DNA from: a virus
DNA length: 50,490 bases
Virus record (IMG/VR): IMGVR_UViG_3300044999_000017
Coordinates: 1 to 50,490 of that record
Strand: one strand, 5' to 3'
Shown: positions 16,868 to 24,397 of the stretch, piece by piece
Layout: every line of letters begins with the position of its first letter
Position numbering within the stretch: the stretch's first letter is position 1
Made by a program: the position numbers and the translations under genes
Notes under the pieces: model-generated
What the model was told of the DNA's origin: nothing
Database searches by the model: none
Seen by the model: the letters and a program-made list of their open reading frames with translations, nothing else

Positions 16868-17895
16868 TAGCTGATCCAACACACCAGAACGTAGCCAGCA
16901 GTCCCATTGCCACCGGCCGTCGTGTTCCCGGTCTTGCCACCAGCTCCCCCGCCGCCTGCCCCATAGCTTGTCGTTGCCGCGCTCACTCCGGCTACTCCAC
17001 CATTGCCGCCCGCACCACCAAGCCCCCAAATCGTCGCCGCACCACCACCGCCGCCGCCTTGAGTAGAAGCCACCGCTCCGCCTGCACCACCAAGCGGAAA
17101 GCCGCCGGAGCCGCCGCCAGCAAAACCGGAGGTGGTCGTATTGCTGCTGCCCCCACCACCACTGCTGCCGCCAAAGTAGCAAGGCGATTCGGCGGATCCC
17201 AAAGCACCTAAACCAGTGCTGCTAAGAGCGCCCCTGGCCCCGCCACCGGCACCAGAGCTATTGCTTGTCGATATCGCACCTAGACCGCCCTTGGCAACCC
17301 AAGGTGTTCCGAACGAAGTGTCGCTGCCGTTGCCACCATCCGTTGAGCCAATTCCCGCGGCTGCACCCACACCGCCAACCCCAATCGTGATCGTGACCGG
17401 GCCTGTGATCGGCACCAGCATGTTTTCGACCAACTCACCGGCACCACCTCCACCGGCACCTACTGCGCCCGACCGCGTCGCACCACCACCACCACCTCCG
17501 ACCATCGTGACCCACGCCGCAGTAACACCAGCCGGCGGGGTCCATGTTCCGTTTGCGGTGAACGCCTGACCCTTGAGCAGCCCACCACCGCCGGGACCAC
17601 CCGTAGACGAAATCGTGACCGGACCCTTGGCGCCGCCATCGACAATCGTGATGCCAGTACCCGCAGTTAGAAGGCGATCCTGCGTGAGTCCGGCGTTTGA
17701 CGCGGGGAATACAACATAGTCAGCCTGAATGAACGCATTGCCATTCGGAGGCGGGGTGTCGTTGTCCTTGGCGACAAAAGCGAAGGCATCGGTAAGTCTC
17801 GCCGCCCACTCGTAGCCGCTCACCGAATCGAACTTGTCGAACGAATTCGGCGGGCGTACCTGCCCCAGCAGGGCAAGTGGATCAGGCGCGGCCAT
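16867..17895 (-). CDS. Glycine-rich adhesin-like protein 1 with N-terminal anchor (342 aa)
   Basis: Residues 1-110 form a non-repetitive anchor (PNSFDKFDSVSGYEWAARL..., ending near TISSTGGPGGGG). Residues 110-342 form a glycine-rich domain starting GQAFTANGTWTPPAGVTAAW and ending GYVLVCWIS. The repeated Gly-rich loops suggest polyglycine-helix packing, as in phage adhesins. It forms a tandem pair with the next gene, which lacks the anchor; the two may assemble together. Confidence 0.62.
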   Translation of the reverse strand: MAAPDPLALLGQVRPPNSFDKFDSVSGYEWAARLTDAFAFVAKDNDTPPPNGNAFIQADYVVFPASNAGLTQDRLLTAGTGITIVDGGAKGPVTISSTGGPGGGGLLKGQAFTANGTWTPPAGVTAAWVTMVGGGGGGATRSGAVGAGGGGAGELVENMLVPITGPVTITIGVGGVGAAAGIGSTDGGNGSDTSFGTPWVAKGGLGAISTSNSSGAGGGARGALSSTGLGALGSAESPCYFGGSSGGGGSSNTTTSGFAGGGSGGFPLGGAGGAVASTQGGGGGGAATIWGLGGAGGNGGVAGVSAATTSYGAGGGGAGGKTGNTTAGGNGTAGYVLVCWIS

Positions 17896-17898
17896 GGC

Positions 17899-18267
17899 TC
17901 ACGTCTTTGCCTGCAGGTTGCGATACGCGCCGAGCGCTGCAAGCGCCGCTGCGAAGCCGGTACAAACGGAACCTATTGCGATCCCAAGCGGTTGCGGATC
18001 GAATTTGTGCAGGGGGTCGAAGTACATCGCCCACACGTAAAACGCAATCATTACCGGGATTGCGCCGAGCACGCTGACGCCGAGCCATGCGACCAAGACC
18101 AGCCCAGCGTCTTTCGTCCGGTTGTCGGCCTCCGTCGTCATCTGTTGCCAGACGCCGGCCGCTTGTTCCGGCGGTTGCGGCTCCGGCGGCGTATAGGGCA
18201 GCGCAGTGCCACTGGCGACTTCTACCTTCGCCGGCTGGGCGGCCGCTTTGGCTTTGGGTTTAGTCAT
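17899..18267 (-). CDS. Membrane protein with two TM segments (122 aa)
   Basis: Start ATG at 18267 overlaps the DUF5675 stop (ATGA). The N-terminal ~45 residues are Lys/Ala/Pro-rich and probably cytoplasmic. Two hydrophobic segments follow (about 57-83, VLVAWLGVSVLGAIPVMIAF; and about 96-115, IAIGSVCTGFAAALAALGA). A holin or membrane-accessory candidate in a possible lysis cluster; the type is not recognised. Confidence 0.55.
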   Translation of the reverse strand: MTKPKAKAAAQPAKVEVASGTALPYTPPEPQPPEQAAGVWQQMTTEADNRTKDAGLVLVAWLGVSVLGAIPVMIAFYVWAMYFDPLHKFDPQPLGIAIGSVCTGFAAALAALGAYRNLQAKT

Positions 18268-18659
18268 TGCACCGTGATCCACACAGGTTCGCCGCGACCG
18301 AGAGCGCCCTCGATCTTGGGATAGAGCGCATCGAACGCAGCCTTCGAGCTTCCGATGAAATCATCGCCAGAGGTCTGCCCGACGAGAATGCACCCCTCAG
18401 TGTCGGCGGACGTATTACCGGGATGAATACGCACGCCATCGAAACCTGGAACGTCGACCAGCAGCGGTAACGGTCGTCCAAAATGCGGCGACATGGTGAT
18501 GACAACCTTGTAGCGCCCGAACGGTATCGCAGTCTCACCCTTGATCTTCACGGCGCGAATCGTCGGCTCCAGAGCGAAGCATTCAAAGATCGAGTTAACG
18601 AATAGTTCCCCGGCGGTCGAAACGCCGTCACGATCTGAGCGGTATAGGTCGAGTTCCAT
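18264..18659 (-). CDS. DUF5675 family protein (131 aa)
   Basis: Begins MELDLYRSDRDGVSTAGELF and has the conserved RIHPGNTSADTEGCILVG block (about 84-101), typical of DUF5675 proteins. The His...Gly-Cys-Ile arrangement recalls the L,D-transpeptidase (YkuD) active site. The start overlaps the upstream stop (TGATG). It is surrounded by four small membrane-protein genes, so it could act on peptidoglycan during lysis or in the virion; that role is inference. No canonical lysozyme is visible elsewhere. Confidence 0.7.
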   Translation of the reverse strand: MELDLYRSDRDGVSTAGELFVNSIFECFALEPTIRAVKIKGETAIPFGRYKVVITMSPHFGRPLPLLVDVPGFDGVRIHPGNTSADTEGCILVGQTSGDDFIGSSKAAFDALYPKIEGALGRGEPVWITVQ

Positions 18660-18979
18660 CACTTCACCTGCACGCGAGTCCTGAGTTCATTGATCTGCGC
18701 TTCAACCAAAGCAAGCCGCCGCGTCATTTCGTCGTCCTTGTTTTGTAGCAGCAGAAACTTCTGTTCCATGAATTCGCGCTCGTGCCGCGCATCGTCTTTG
18801 GTATAGGCCGCGATCTTGTTGGATGCGTTGTCATCTATAACGGCCGTCAACTTTCCGTTCTGGCTCGCCAGAAACCAAGTAAAGGTGATCGTCTGCAAAA
18901 TGATGAAGCCGACCACCGAGACCGGGATATCCTTCGACAGCCTCCACCTGCCGTTATCGTGAGCACCTATTTCGTTCAT
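18659..18979 (-). CDS. Small membrane protein with coiled-coil tail (106 aa)
   Basis: One N-terminal TM segment (about 18-38, IPVSVVGFIILQTITFTWFLA) followed by a charged coiled coil (about 60-106). The topology is like phage holin-accessory or spanin-like proteins. Start ATG at 18979 in ATGA overlap with the DUF3309 gene stop. Confidence 0.6.
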   Translation of the reverse strand: MNEIGAHDNGRWRLSKDIPVSVVGFIILQTITFTWFLASQNGKLTAVIDDNASNKIAAYTKDDARHEREFMEQKFLLLQNKDDEMTRRLALVEAQINELRTRVQVK

Positions 18980-19134
18980 AGCCTTCCGAGCAGCAAGAGG
19001 ATGATCAGCACGATAATGAGAACGCCGACAACCCCCGGCGGCCCGTAGCCCCAATCTTGCGAGTGCGGCCAAGTCGGCAGCACACCAATGAGAATCAGGA
19101 TGAGAACAATCAACAGTACGGTTCCGAGGCTCAT
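18976..19134 (-). CDS. DUF3309 small membrane protein (52 aa)
   Basis: MSLGTVLLIVLILILIGVLP-TWPHSQDWGYGP-x-GVVGVLIIVLIILLLLGRL is a clear match to the DUF3309 pattern: two hydrophobic helices joined by a TWPHS-x-x-WGYGP loop. The family is common in proteobacterial chromosomes with no known function. The ATG at 19134 overlaps the upstream stop. Probably acquired from a host. Confidence 0.8.
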   Translation of the reverse strand: MSLGTVLLIVLILILIGVLPTWPHSQDWGYGPPGVVGVLIIVLIILLLLGRL

Positions 19135-19271
19135 ATTTTCCCCACCAGTAAGACGCCTGAAAGTACGAACGCCCAGCCGAGGGTCCAGAAGCTGACGCCC
19201 GGCGGGCTCCAGAACGCGGAAATCGCGATCAAGATGATGCCGATAAGGATTAACGCCAAATTGAGGCTCAC
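19131..19271 (-). CDS. Small membrane protein, GTG start (46 aa)
   Basis: A GTG at 19271 is preceded by TAGGAGAAACAC. Two hydrophobic stretches (residues 4-18 and 27-43) flank FWSPPGVSFWTLGW. The stop overlaps the DUF3309 start (ATGA), so the two tiny membrane proteins are coupled. Function unknown. Confidence 0.6.
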   Translation of the reverse strand: MSLNLALILIGIILIAISAFWSPPGVSFWTLGWAFVLSGVLLVGKI

Positions 19272-19280
19272 GTGTTTCTC

Positions 19281-19610
19281 CTATGGCAATCCAATGTCCA
19301 TCAACGCCTGCGCATTCACCCGCCCTTCTACAATCGAACCCGCCGCCCAACTCTGCCCGGCCGTACCATCAGCACCGCGGACAACCGTGAACGCGTTCCC
19401 CACCATCGCCGTCACTTTCACAATCTCCCGCTGTGCTGGCGGTATCGTCTGACTCGCATAGCTCGGTTGATCGATCAAGGTGGCATAGAACCAATCGCTA
19501 CCACCAATAGCGGGAGCGCCGGTCGACGAGACAACCGCGATCGAAGTCTGCGACGCCGTGATCTGCGCCGCCAAGGTGGTCGAGAAGTAGTTGGAAAATT
19601 TGACGGCCAT
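19281..19610 (-). CDS. Putative tail/fibre-associated protein (109 aa)
   Basis: Contains AAQITASQTSIAVVSSTGAP...REIVKVTAM-GNAFTVVRGADGT: the short beta domain often found at the start of phage fibres or as a separate small virion protein. It ends with NAQALMDIGLP. Separated by 3 bp from the upstream gene. Confidence 0.62.
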   Translation of the reverse strand: MAVKFSNYFSTTLAAQITASQTSIAVVSSTGAPAIGGSDWFYATLIDQPSYASQTIPPAQREIVKVTAMVGNAFTVVRGADGTAGQSWAAGSIVEGRVNAQALMDIGLP

Positions 19611-19612
19611 GG

Positions 19613-19897
19613 CTATCCCAGCGTCAGTCCGTCAACAATCATGGCGTCGACCACGCGCGTACCCGGCTGATGCATGGTGCCGACAAAGATCCACGGCGGA
19701 TTGGAAGTCGAGGCAGGAACCGCGGAACGATCCGGCATGCCGCGAATGAAATCCTGCGGCTGACGATTTTCAAAACAACGACGGCATACCCAGAAGCCGT
19801 CCCAGCGCTTGCGGAGTTCAGAGAAGTAAAACTTCTCCGCACATTCCTGGCACCGGCCAGCCCACGTCCCAAGCCTGAAATGGTCGGCATGACCCAT
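19613..19897 (-). CDS. Zinc-ribbon phage protein (94 aa)
   Basis: Two CxxC pairs (RCQECAEKF at ~15-23 and WVCRRCFENRQPQDF at ~36-50) make a compact zinc ribbon seen in many podovirus virion clusters next to capsid genes. No nuclease residues. Role unknown, probably structural or assembly-related. Confidence 0.68.
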   Translation of the reverse strand: MGHADHFRLGTWAGRCQECAEKFYFSELRKRWDGFWVCRRCFENRQPQDFIRGMPDRSAVPASTSNPPWIFVGTMHQPGTRVVDAMIVDGLTLG

Positions 19898-19907
19898 GGC
19901 TCATGGC

Positions 19908-20228
19908 CTAGGCGGAAGCAAAACCATCACCGCTGCCTTGCAGAACGGTAAAGGTTACGCTTCCGGAACCAGCGGTCACCTGAAATCGCAAAGCTCGCAC
20001 CGGAGACTGAGAGATGGCGGAAATCTGGTTGGTCGTGGCCGCAGTCAATGCAGCAACCACCGGAAACCAAGTCAACACCGCCACAGTATTAGGATCGTCC
20101 AATGTCTGAGTTACCGAGTACGTCGCCGTGCCGCTGACCACCGCCTGAATGGTGAGATTGGGAGTGAAGTAATCGACCGGGAAAATAACCGTCTGGCCGT
20201 TCGTCAATAACTGCGGGCTCGCGCGCAT
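19908..20228 (-). CDS. Putative small virion protein (106 aa)
   Basis: Ser/Thr/Val-rich beta-type protein starting MRASPQLLTNGQTVIFPVDY. It sits in the row of small genes downstream of the capsid gene, where head-tail joining or decoration proteins are usual. No family recognised. Confidence 0.52.
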   Translation of the reverse strand: MRASPQLLTNGQTVIFPVDYFTPNLTIQAVVSGTATYSVTQTLDDPNTVAVLTWFPVVAALTAATTNQISAISQSPVRALRFQVTAGSGSVTFTVLQGSGDGFASA

Positions 20229-20237
20229 GAAGGGTCC

Positions 20238-20639
20238 TTAGCTGAATTGCTTGACGAGCTCGAGTTGGACGGAGAATGCTTTGCGACCAGAAACGTACCC
20301 ATCCGTCGCGAACATGAGATTCCCGGTCGCGTTTGGATGAGGGTTCTGCCGACCACCCATCTTTTCATAGTTGGCACGTCCCTTCCCGGTCATCTTGAAG
20401 CCGTGCATATGGTCCTCATCGCCTTCCCACAGTAATTCGACGGACAGGCCCGGATCGACGAAATATTCGACATCCTCGATACGTAACTTGGTAATCTTGT
20501 AGCCCTGCTCGGCAAACAACTTGGCTATGTCGACGACCACCGTGGGCTCTAAGTTCGACTCGTCGAGAACGCACCCAATGTCCACGATCGCATTGCGAGC
20601 GCCATCGTGAATGACCTTCATGTTCAGATCTGGCTTCAT
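20238..20639 (-). CDS. Putative virion protein (133 aa)
   Basis: Starts MKPDLNMKVIHDGARNAIVDIGCVLDE and contains VELLWEGDEDHMHGFKMTGKG: the pattern of a conserved phage protein next to capsid genes in podoviruses. Its ATG shares one base with the stop of the upstream lectin-like gene. Confidence 0.55.
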   Translation of the reverse strand: MKPDLNMKVIHDGARNAIVDIGCVLDESNLEPTVVVDIAKLFAEQGYKITKLRIEDVEYFVDPGLSVELLWEGDEDHMHGFKMTGKGRANYEKMGGRQNPHPNATGNLMFATDGYVSGRKAFSVQLELVKQFS

Positions 20640-21421
20640 CAGAAGCGAACAATTTCGTTGGCCGTGAGGAAGTAATCGACGGTATTGGTTCTTGCCACCG
20701 CCGTGCTGTTCTTGATGCCGAATCCAGCCGTCAATCCCGTTGCCGCCAAGGGCAGATTGGTCAACGGATTAGCATTGGAGCCATCAGCACTGGCCGAAAT
20801 AATCCGCTGATTGCCGCCAGCCCAGTACGGCTGTCCCTGCGAGGTCGGAATAGTCAGACCAATGGTTGCGTACGCATACAGAGTCGGCGTCGCTGAGCCG
20901 TCGTAATACCAGCCCAAGGTGTAGGCCGTGGCCGCAGCCACGGTGCCGACGAGAAGCGTGGTCTTGGTGCCGCCCTTGTTGAGAATCAGATTCAGCACCG
21001 CAGCGCCGGACGGCTTCTCGAAATAGATGCCATCGGTCGGAGCCATGGTGGCAAACGTGTTCGCCCATCCGGCCTGAAACAACGACAGCGTCGCGCTATC
21101 CAGGTTGACGTTGATCGCAAACCACGCTCGCGCACCCGTAATCAGGTTAAACGACTTGACCGAAAGTTCATTGGCCTGAATGTCTGTCGCACCCGCAGAA
21201 GTGGTCTGCAAAAGGAAGCCGCCATTGCCAGCAGCAAGCGCTGACGTTCCGGTCGCGGTGGTTACGATCCACTGCGACGCGAGGTAGGTATCGAAATCGC
21301 TGTAAAACTCGTGAACAGCGGGAGGCGTCGGCCGCGGGTAGCTGCCGAACAAATAATTGAGTGGCGATGTTGAGACCCCGGCCGTATACCGCACTGGGGG
21401 AGAACTTGTCGGAAAGCCCAT
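20639..21421 (-). CDS. Concanavalin-A-like (lectin-fold) virion protein (260 aa)
   Basis: After a short lead, residues ~38-260 read as an all-beta lectin-like domain (FYSDFDTYLASQWIVTT, GARAWFAINVNLDS, DGIYFEKPSGAAVLNLILN, YTLGWYYDG). Such domains form capsid decorations or carbohydrate-binding parts. Located directly downstream of the capsid gene and the two tiny genes. Confidence 0.6.
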   Translation of the reverse strand: MGFPTSSPPVRYTAGVSTSPLNYLFGSYPRPTPPAVHEFYSDFDTYLASQWIVTTATGTSALAAGNGGFLLQTTSAGATDIQANELSVKSFNLITGARAWFAINVNLDSATLSLFQAGWANTFATMAPTDGIYFEKPSGAAVLNLILNKGGTKTTLLVGTVAAATAYTLGWYYDGSATPTLYAYATIGLTIPTSQGQPYWAGGNQRIISASADGSNANPLTNLPLAATGLTAGFGIKNSTAVARTNTVDYFLTANEIVRF

Positions 21422-21483
21422 GCTTGCTCCTTTGAGCGCCAGTTAAGGCGCGGCGTGAGCCGCGCTCTCGGGAGACAAGAAAC

Positions 21484-21588
21484 TTACGACTGCTTCTTGC
21501 CGTAGTCCTTGGGAAGCACCGGCTTTTCTACCGGCTTGGCCGGATACTTGGGCGGTGCTTCACCAAAATCTCTGCGTTGCTTGTTCAT
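21484..21588 (-). CDS. Very small Pro/Lys-rich protein (34 aa)
   Basis: The ATG at 21588 overlaps the stop of the 41-aa gene (ATGA). The sequence MNKQRRDFGEAPPKYPAKPV... ends in KDYGKKQS. Charged and disordered. Translational coupling and position in a tight operon support it; function unknown. Confidence 0.45.
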   Translation of the reverse strand: MNKQRRDFGEAPPKYPAKPVEKPVLPKDYGKKQS

Positions 21589-21710
21589 AGCGCGACGTGC
21601 TTCACTTTCTTTTTCTTCACGCCCGCACCCTTGCTAAATGCCTTGCCGGAAGCGCCCTTCGCCTTCATGGTTGCGCTGCCCGACTTCTTGCGCATCGTCT
21701 TTCTTTTCAC
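21585..21710 (-). CDS. Very small Lys-rich protein, GTG start (41 aa)
   Basis: A GTG at 21710 has the strong leader AAGGAGACTTCA. The product is basic (about one third Lys/Arg) with Ser/Gly/Ala, like head-associated or DNA-condensing peptides. It lies right after the major capsid gene. An internal ATG at 21695 is an alternative start but lacks a ribosome binding site. Confidence 0.5.
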   Translation of the reverse strand: MKRKTMRKKSGSATMKAKGASGKAFSKGAGVKKKKVKHVAL

Positions 21711-21725
21711 TGAAGTCTCCTTTCG

Positions 21726-22652
21726 TTATGGTCCCGGATTGACCCACAGACCGCGCGGATCCGCCCACCCTCCGGTGTAACGCTCCATCGCACCCTGCTT
21801 GTAATTGAAAGTGTCGAAGTCGTTGTCGGAGAAGGTGCGAATCTTCTCGCGCTCCTGATAGATCATGCCGTGACCATCGCCACCAACATCGGTGCGGAAG
21901 AACCACGTATGCGGTGCGGTGAGATACACGCTCTCGATGACGCCCTCTGGAATCGCGCCGACCGCCTTGGTGGCGTTGATGTCGTTGTTCGCGGACCCAG
22001 GCTGATAGACGCTCTTGGTGATCCGAAGCGCGTTGTAGAACTCCTGCCGCGGAACCACCAATGACCGAACTCGGGCGTCGATGAACAAGCCCTTGTCGTC
22101 CTGAAACCCACGGACTGCAATCAGCCCGTCCTCGACGCTCGCTTCGGACAAATCAGCAGCGACGGTCGGGGTGTTAGCGAAAGTGCCGCCGGAGACATTC
22201 GGGTGCGCTGTCGATGCCAAGGCAACGCCATCGCCGCCAACATAGGTTGCGTTGGCAGCTCGGTTATAGATCAGGTGCAGGTTGATCTCCTTCGCCTGCA
22301 GCATCGAGAAGGCAAGAGACCCAGTACGGCTCATGGTGATTTTCTTGTACTGGTTGTCCTTGATTTCCTCGTAGGTGACGATGAAACCCAATGCATAGGT
22401 CGCGTTGACCAGACGAGTAGGAAACCCGCCCTGCTGAGAATCGTAGGAGAGTCCGGTCCCTTGGGGTTTCAGTTGTCCCGGCCCGAACCCGGTGACGCCC
22501 GCATAGACCTCGTAGTTCTTGTCGCTCTTGACGGTGTCGAACAACGATGGATAGGTCTTCGCGTGTTTGTTGTAACCCACGCCGAAAAATTCCATGATGC
22601 CCGGCCAGTTTGAGAGCGGGATACTTCCTGTGTTGATTACGCCGCCAGCCAT
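21726..22652 (-). CDS. Major capsid protein (308 aa)
   Basis: Length, position after the scaffold/decoration genes and sequence fit a Mu gpT/HK97-fold-type major head protein: PSLFDTVKSDKNYEVYAGVTGFG, ALGFIVTYEEIKDNQYKKI, EINLHLIYNRAANATYVGGDGVALASTAHP, DARVRSLVVPRQEFYNALRI. It has a good AAGGATTCG-type leader. Only the small HNH gene separates it from the upstream decoration-type gene. Confidence 0.82.
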   Translation of the reverse strand: MAGGVINTGSIPLSNWPGIMEFFGVGYNKHAKTYPSLFDTVKSDKNYEVYAGVTGFGPGQLKPQGTGLSYDSQQGGFPTRLVNATYALGFIVTYEEIKDNQYKKITMSRTGSLAFSMLQAKEINLHLIYNRAANATYVGGDGVALASTAHPNVSGGTFANTPTVAADLSEASVEDGLIAVRGFQDDKGLFIDARVRSLVVPRQEFYNALRITKSVYQPGSANNDINATKAVGAIPEGVIESVYLTAPHTWFFRTDVGGDGHGMIYQEREKIRTFSDNDFDTFNYKQGAMERYTGGWADPRGLWVNPGP

Positions 22653-22671
22653 GATCGAATCCTTTCAGTTA

Positions 22672-23214
22672 TCAAGCGGCCATGTCAGGCCAAATAGAGT
22701 TTTGCTTGCGACAGTTGTCGACCGCAGGAATAACTCGAAGATTATGTTCAACGTGCAAACCACAAACCCTACTTGATCGCAGAGGAACTAGATGATCGAC
22801 ATGGTGCTTGATGCCGGTGGCTTCCGACACTAACTTTGCCAGCATGTACATATCTTTGATGTACACGTGGTTCGCCCACACTGGCGTGGCGTGAATTTTT
22901 CCCAAATGACGCCGAAGATTTCCAGCGTTGATGGCTGCTGCGTGTTTCTTTTTTTGCAGTGCGACCTGCTTCCTTACCTTCTCAGGATTCTTAAGACGAT
23001 GCATCGACGAATACATCCTGAGTCTTTCAACAGGTTGTTTCACTCTCCATTTCTTGTACGACTCACTCTGTTTTCCCGGATGTTTCTTTCTCCATCTGGC
23101 CGCGAACATTGCAAAACATGCACGGCACGAATATTGAAGACCATCCACAGATGCCACGCGAGCACCGAAATCCGACAACGATTTCTCAACCTTGCATGAA
23201 CTGCAAAGTTTCAT
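22672..23214 (-). CDS. HNH homing endonuclease (180 aa)
   Basis: An N-terminal zinc-binding part (MKLCSSCKVEKSLSDFG...YSCRACF), a Lys/Arg-rich middle, and a C-terminal HVDHLVPLRSSRVCGLHVEHNLRVIPAVDNCRKQN, the DH-I-PL-x-GLH-x-x-NL-x2-I-P-x2-N signature of group-I-type free-standing HNH nucleases. AT-rich against its neighbours. The ATG overlaps the upstream stop (ATGA). It sits directly before the capsid gene, a typical conserved-gene-adjacent insertion place. Confidence 0.82.
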   Translation of the reverse strand: MKLCSSCKVEKSLSDFGARVASVDGLQYSCRACFAMFAARWRKKHPGKQSESYKKWRVKQPVERLRMYSSMHRLKNPEKVRKQVALQKKKHAAAINAGNLRRHLGKIHATPVWANHVYIKDMYMLAKLVSEATGIKHHVDHLVPLRSSRVCGLHVEHNLRVIPAVDNCRKQNSIWPDMAA

Positions 23215-23837
23215 ACGCCTGCCGTGTTTCCTTGGAACTCATGCTGATTAATCTTCGCGTTCCAAAGCGCGAAGGCGCCGAAGGCCGGTGCATTGCCCTG
23301 ATTCACAACTTGGGCGATGCCAAGAGCCTTCATGTTCAGCCCTGCCGTGGTCGCAAGAGACGAGGACAACATCACCGTGCCGGAATGCGATTGCAGCGTT
23401 GCACCGGCCGCGATGGTGAGCGAGAAATTCTTGTTCGCGTTTGTCGCGACGAGACTCGCACCAGTGATTCCGTCATCCTGAATGATGTACAGAATGCTCG
23501 GATCATCAGCGACGAGGATGTAGTACGCCTGCGCCTTGGTCGCCGGAATGCCGATGTTGCCATCGGTCACCGCAGCGCCGGCCAAACTGACCGCGCCGGG
23601 CGCGGGAAAGTAGGCACCCATCATCACGCCGCGCAGAGTTTCCGTGCCGACGGTCGCCTTGATCATGCCGGGGACGCCGTTGGTATCGCCCTGTGCGGTC
23701 GACAACACCGCATCGCCTACATAGTAGGCGTTGGCATCGGCCGATCGAATGTAATAGACCGTCCCTTGTTCATTGAACATATTCGCGTCGACTGTGCGAA
23801 CGGGAGCGAGCCCAAATGGTTTTGCTACAGCAGCCAT
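23211..23837 (-). CDS. Capsid decoration-type protein (208 aa)
   Basis: Begins MAAVAKPFGLAPVRTVDANMFNEQGTVYYI, the widespread podovirus head-region family, with alternating small-residue beta stretches and no membrane segment. It lies between the scaffold-side 182-aa gene and the capsid gene. Probably head decoration or stabilising protein; role inferred. Confidence 0.62.
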   Translation of the reverse strand: MAAVAKPFGLAPVRTVDANMFNEQGTVYYIRSADANAYYVGDAVLSTAQGDTNGVPGMIKATVGTETLRGVMMGAYFPAPGAVSLAGAAVTDGNIGIPATKAQAYYILVADDPSILYIIQDDGITGASLVATNANKNFSLTIAAGATLQSHSGTVMLSSSLATTAGLNMKALGIAQVVNQGNAPAFGAFALWNAKINQHEFQGNTAGV

Positions 23838-23846
23838 TGAAGTCTC

Positions 23847-24395
23847 CTAACGATAGTTCTTGGTGTCCAGTTCGATCGGCGGCAAGTTAGAGCCGGGGAC
23901 TTGTCCTGGGGCGTATTGACGATCGTCTCGCTTATCGCTGACACGACCTTGACGCAGCGCTTGCTCCTGGCGTTGATGAACCTTTTCGTGCTCGGCCTGG
24001 TGTTTTTCGTGCAACCAGAGCGGCTTTTTCATCAGATACGCATACAGGGGCTTGTCTCCTGCTTGACCCACTATTTTTCGGACATTCGTTCCTAGATCAT
24101 CACTGCCTGACACCTTGCTATCGTTGAGTAGAACTTCATCGTTGGTGACAAACTCGTAACCACTTCGCTTGGCCTGACTGATGCGAACACCAGAGCCTTG
24201 CGTGTCGTTGAACCAGTAGAGACGAAATCCAGGGAGCGGATCGGTCGCTGATCCGTTCTTGCCGAAGACCTCGAGCTCCTTGGTTTCACCGGAAAATAGG
24301 TTCGGCGGAATCTCGACTTCGTCTGGAGGCGCGGCCGGCGTATCAACCACCTTTGCCGCGTCAGACCCTTTTTCTGGCTTTATGCCTGGGTGCAT
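23847..24395 (-). CDS. Conserved head-region protein (182 aa)
   Basis: Acidic/Pro N-terminus, central FRLYWFNDTQGSGVRISQAKRSGYEFV, and a charged C-terminus rich in His/Gln/Arg (KHQAEHEKVHQRQEQALRQGR, two pieces). This is the pattern of a head-assembly protein seen beside scaffolds. The start codon (24395) lies inside operator-like site B (24381-24396). Confidence 0.58.
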   Translation of the reverse strand: MHPGIKPEKGSDAAKVVDTPAAPPDEVEIPPNLFSGETKELEVFGKNGSATDPLPGFRLYWFNDTQGSGVRISQAKRSGYEFVTNDEVLLNDSKVSGSDDLGTNVRKIVGQAGDKPLYAYLMKKPLWLHEKHQAEHEKVHQRQEQALRQGRVSDKRDDRQYAPGQVPGSNLPPIELDTKNYR

Positions 24396-24396
24396 A
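24381..24396. promoter_or_regulatory. Operator-like inverted repeat, site B
   Basis: TATGCC-TGGG-TGCATA, one mismatch from perfect dyad symmetry. It covers the start codon of the 182-aa gene. The flank on the leftward strand (AGC before, TAAAGC overlapping) copies the arrangement at site C but lacks a good -35. Binding here could block translation-initiation-region transcription; inferred. Confidence 0.55.
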
Positions 24397-24397
24397 G

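Noticed and set aside
16043-17500. Dense GC-rich short repeats suggestive of a CRISPR or tandem array
   Set aside because: They are glycine codons (GGN) of the two adhesin-like proteins with no regular repeat-spacer structure.
12954-17895. Diversity-generating retroelement acting on tail genes
   Set aside because: No reverse transcriptase gene and no template/variable repeat pair were seen.
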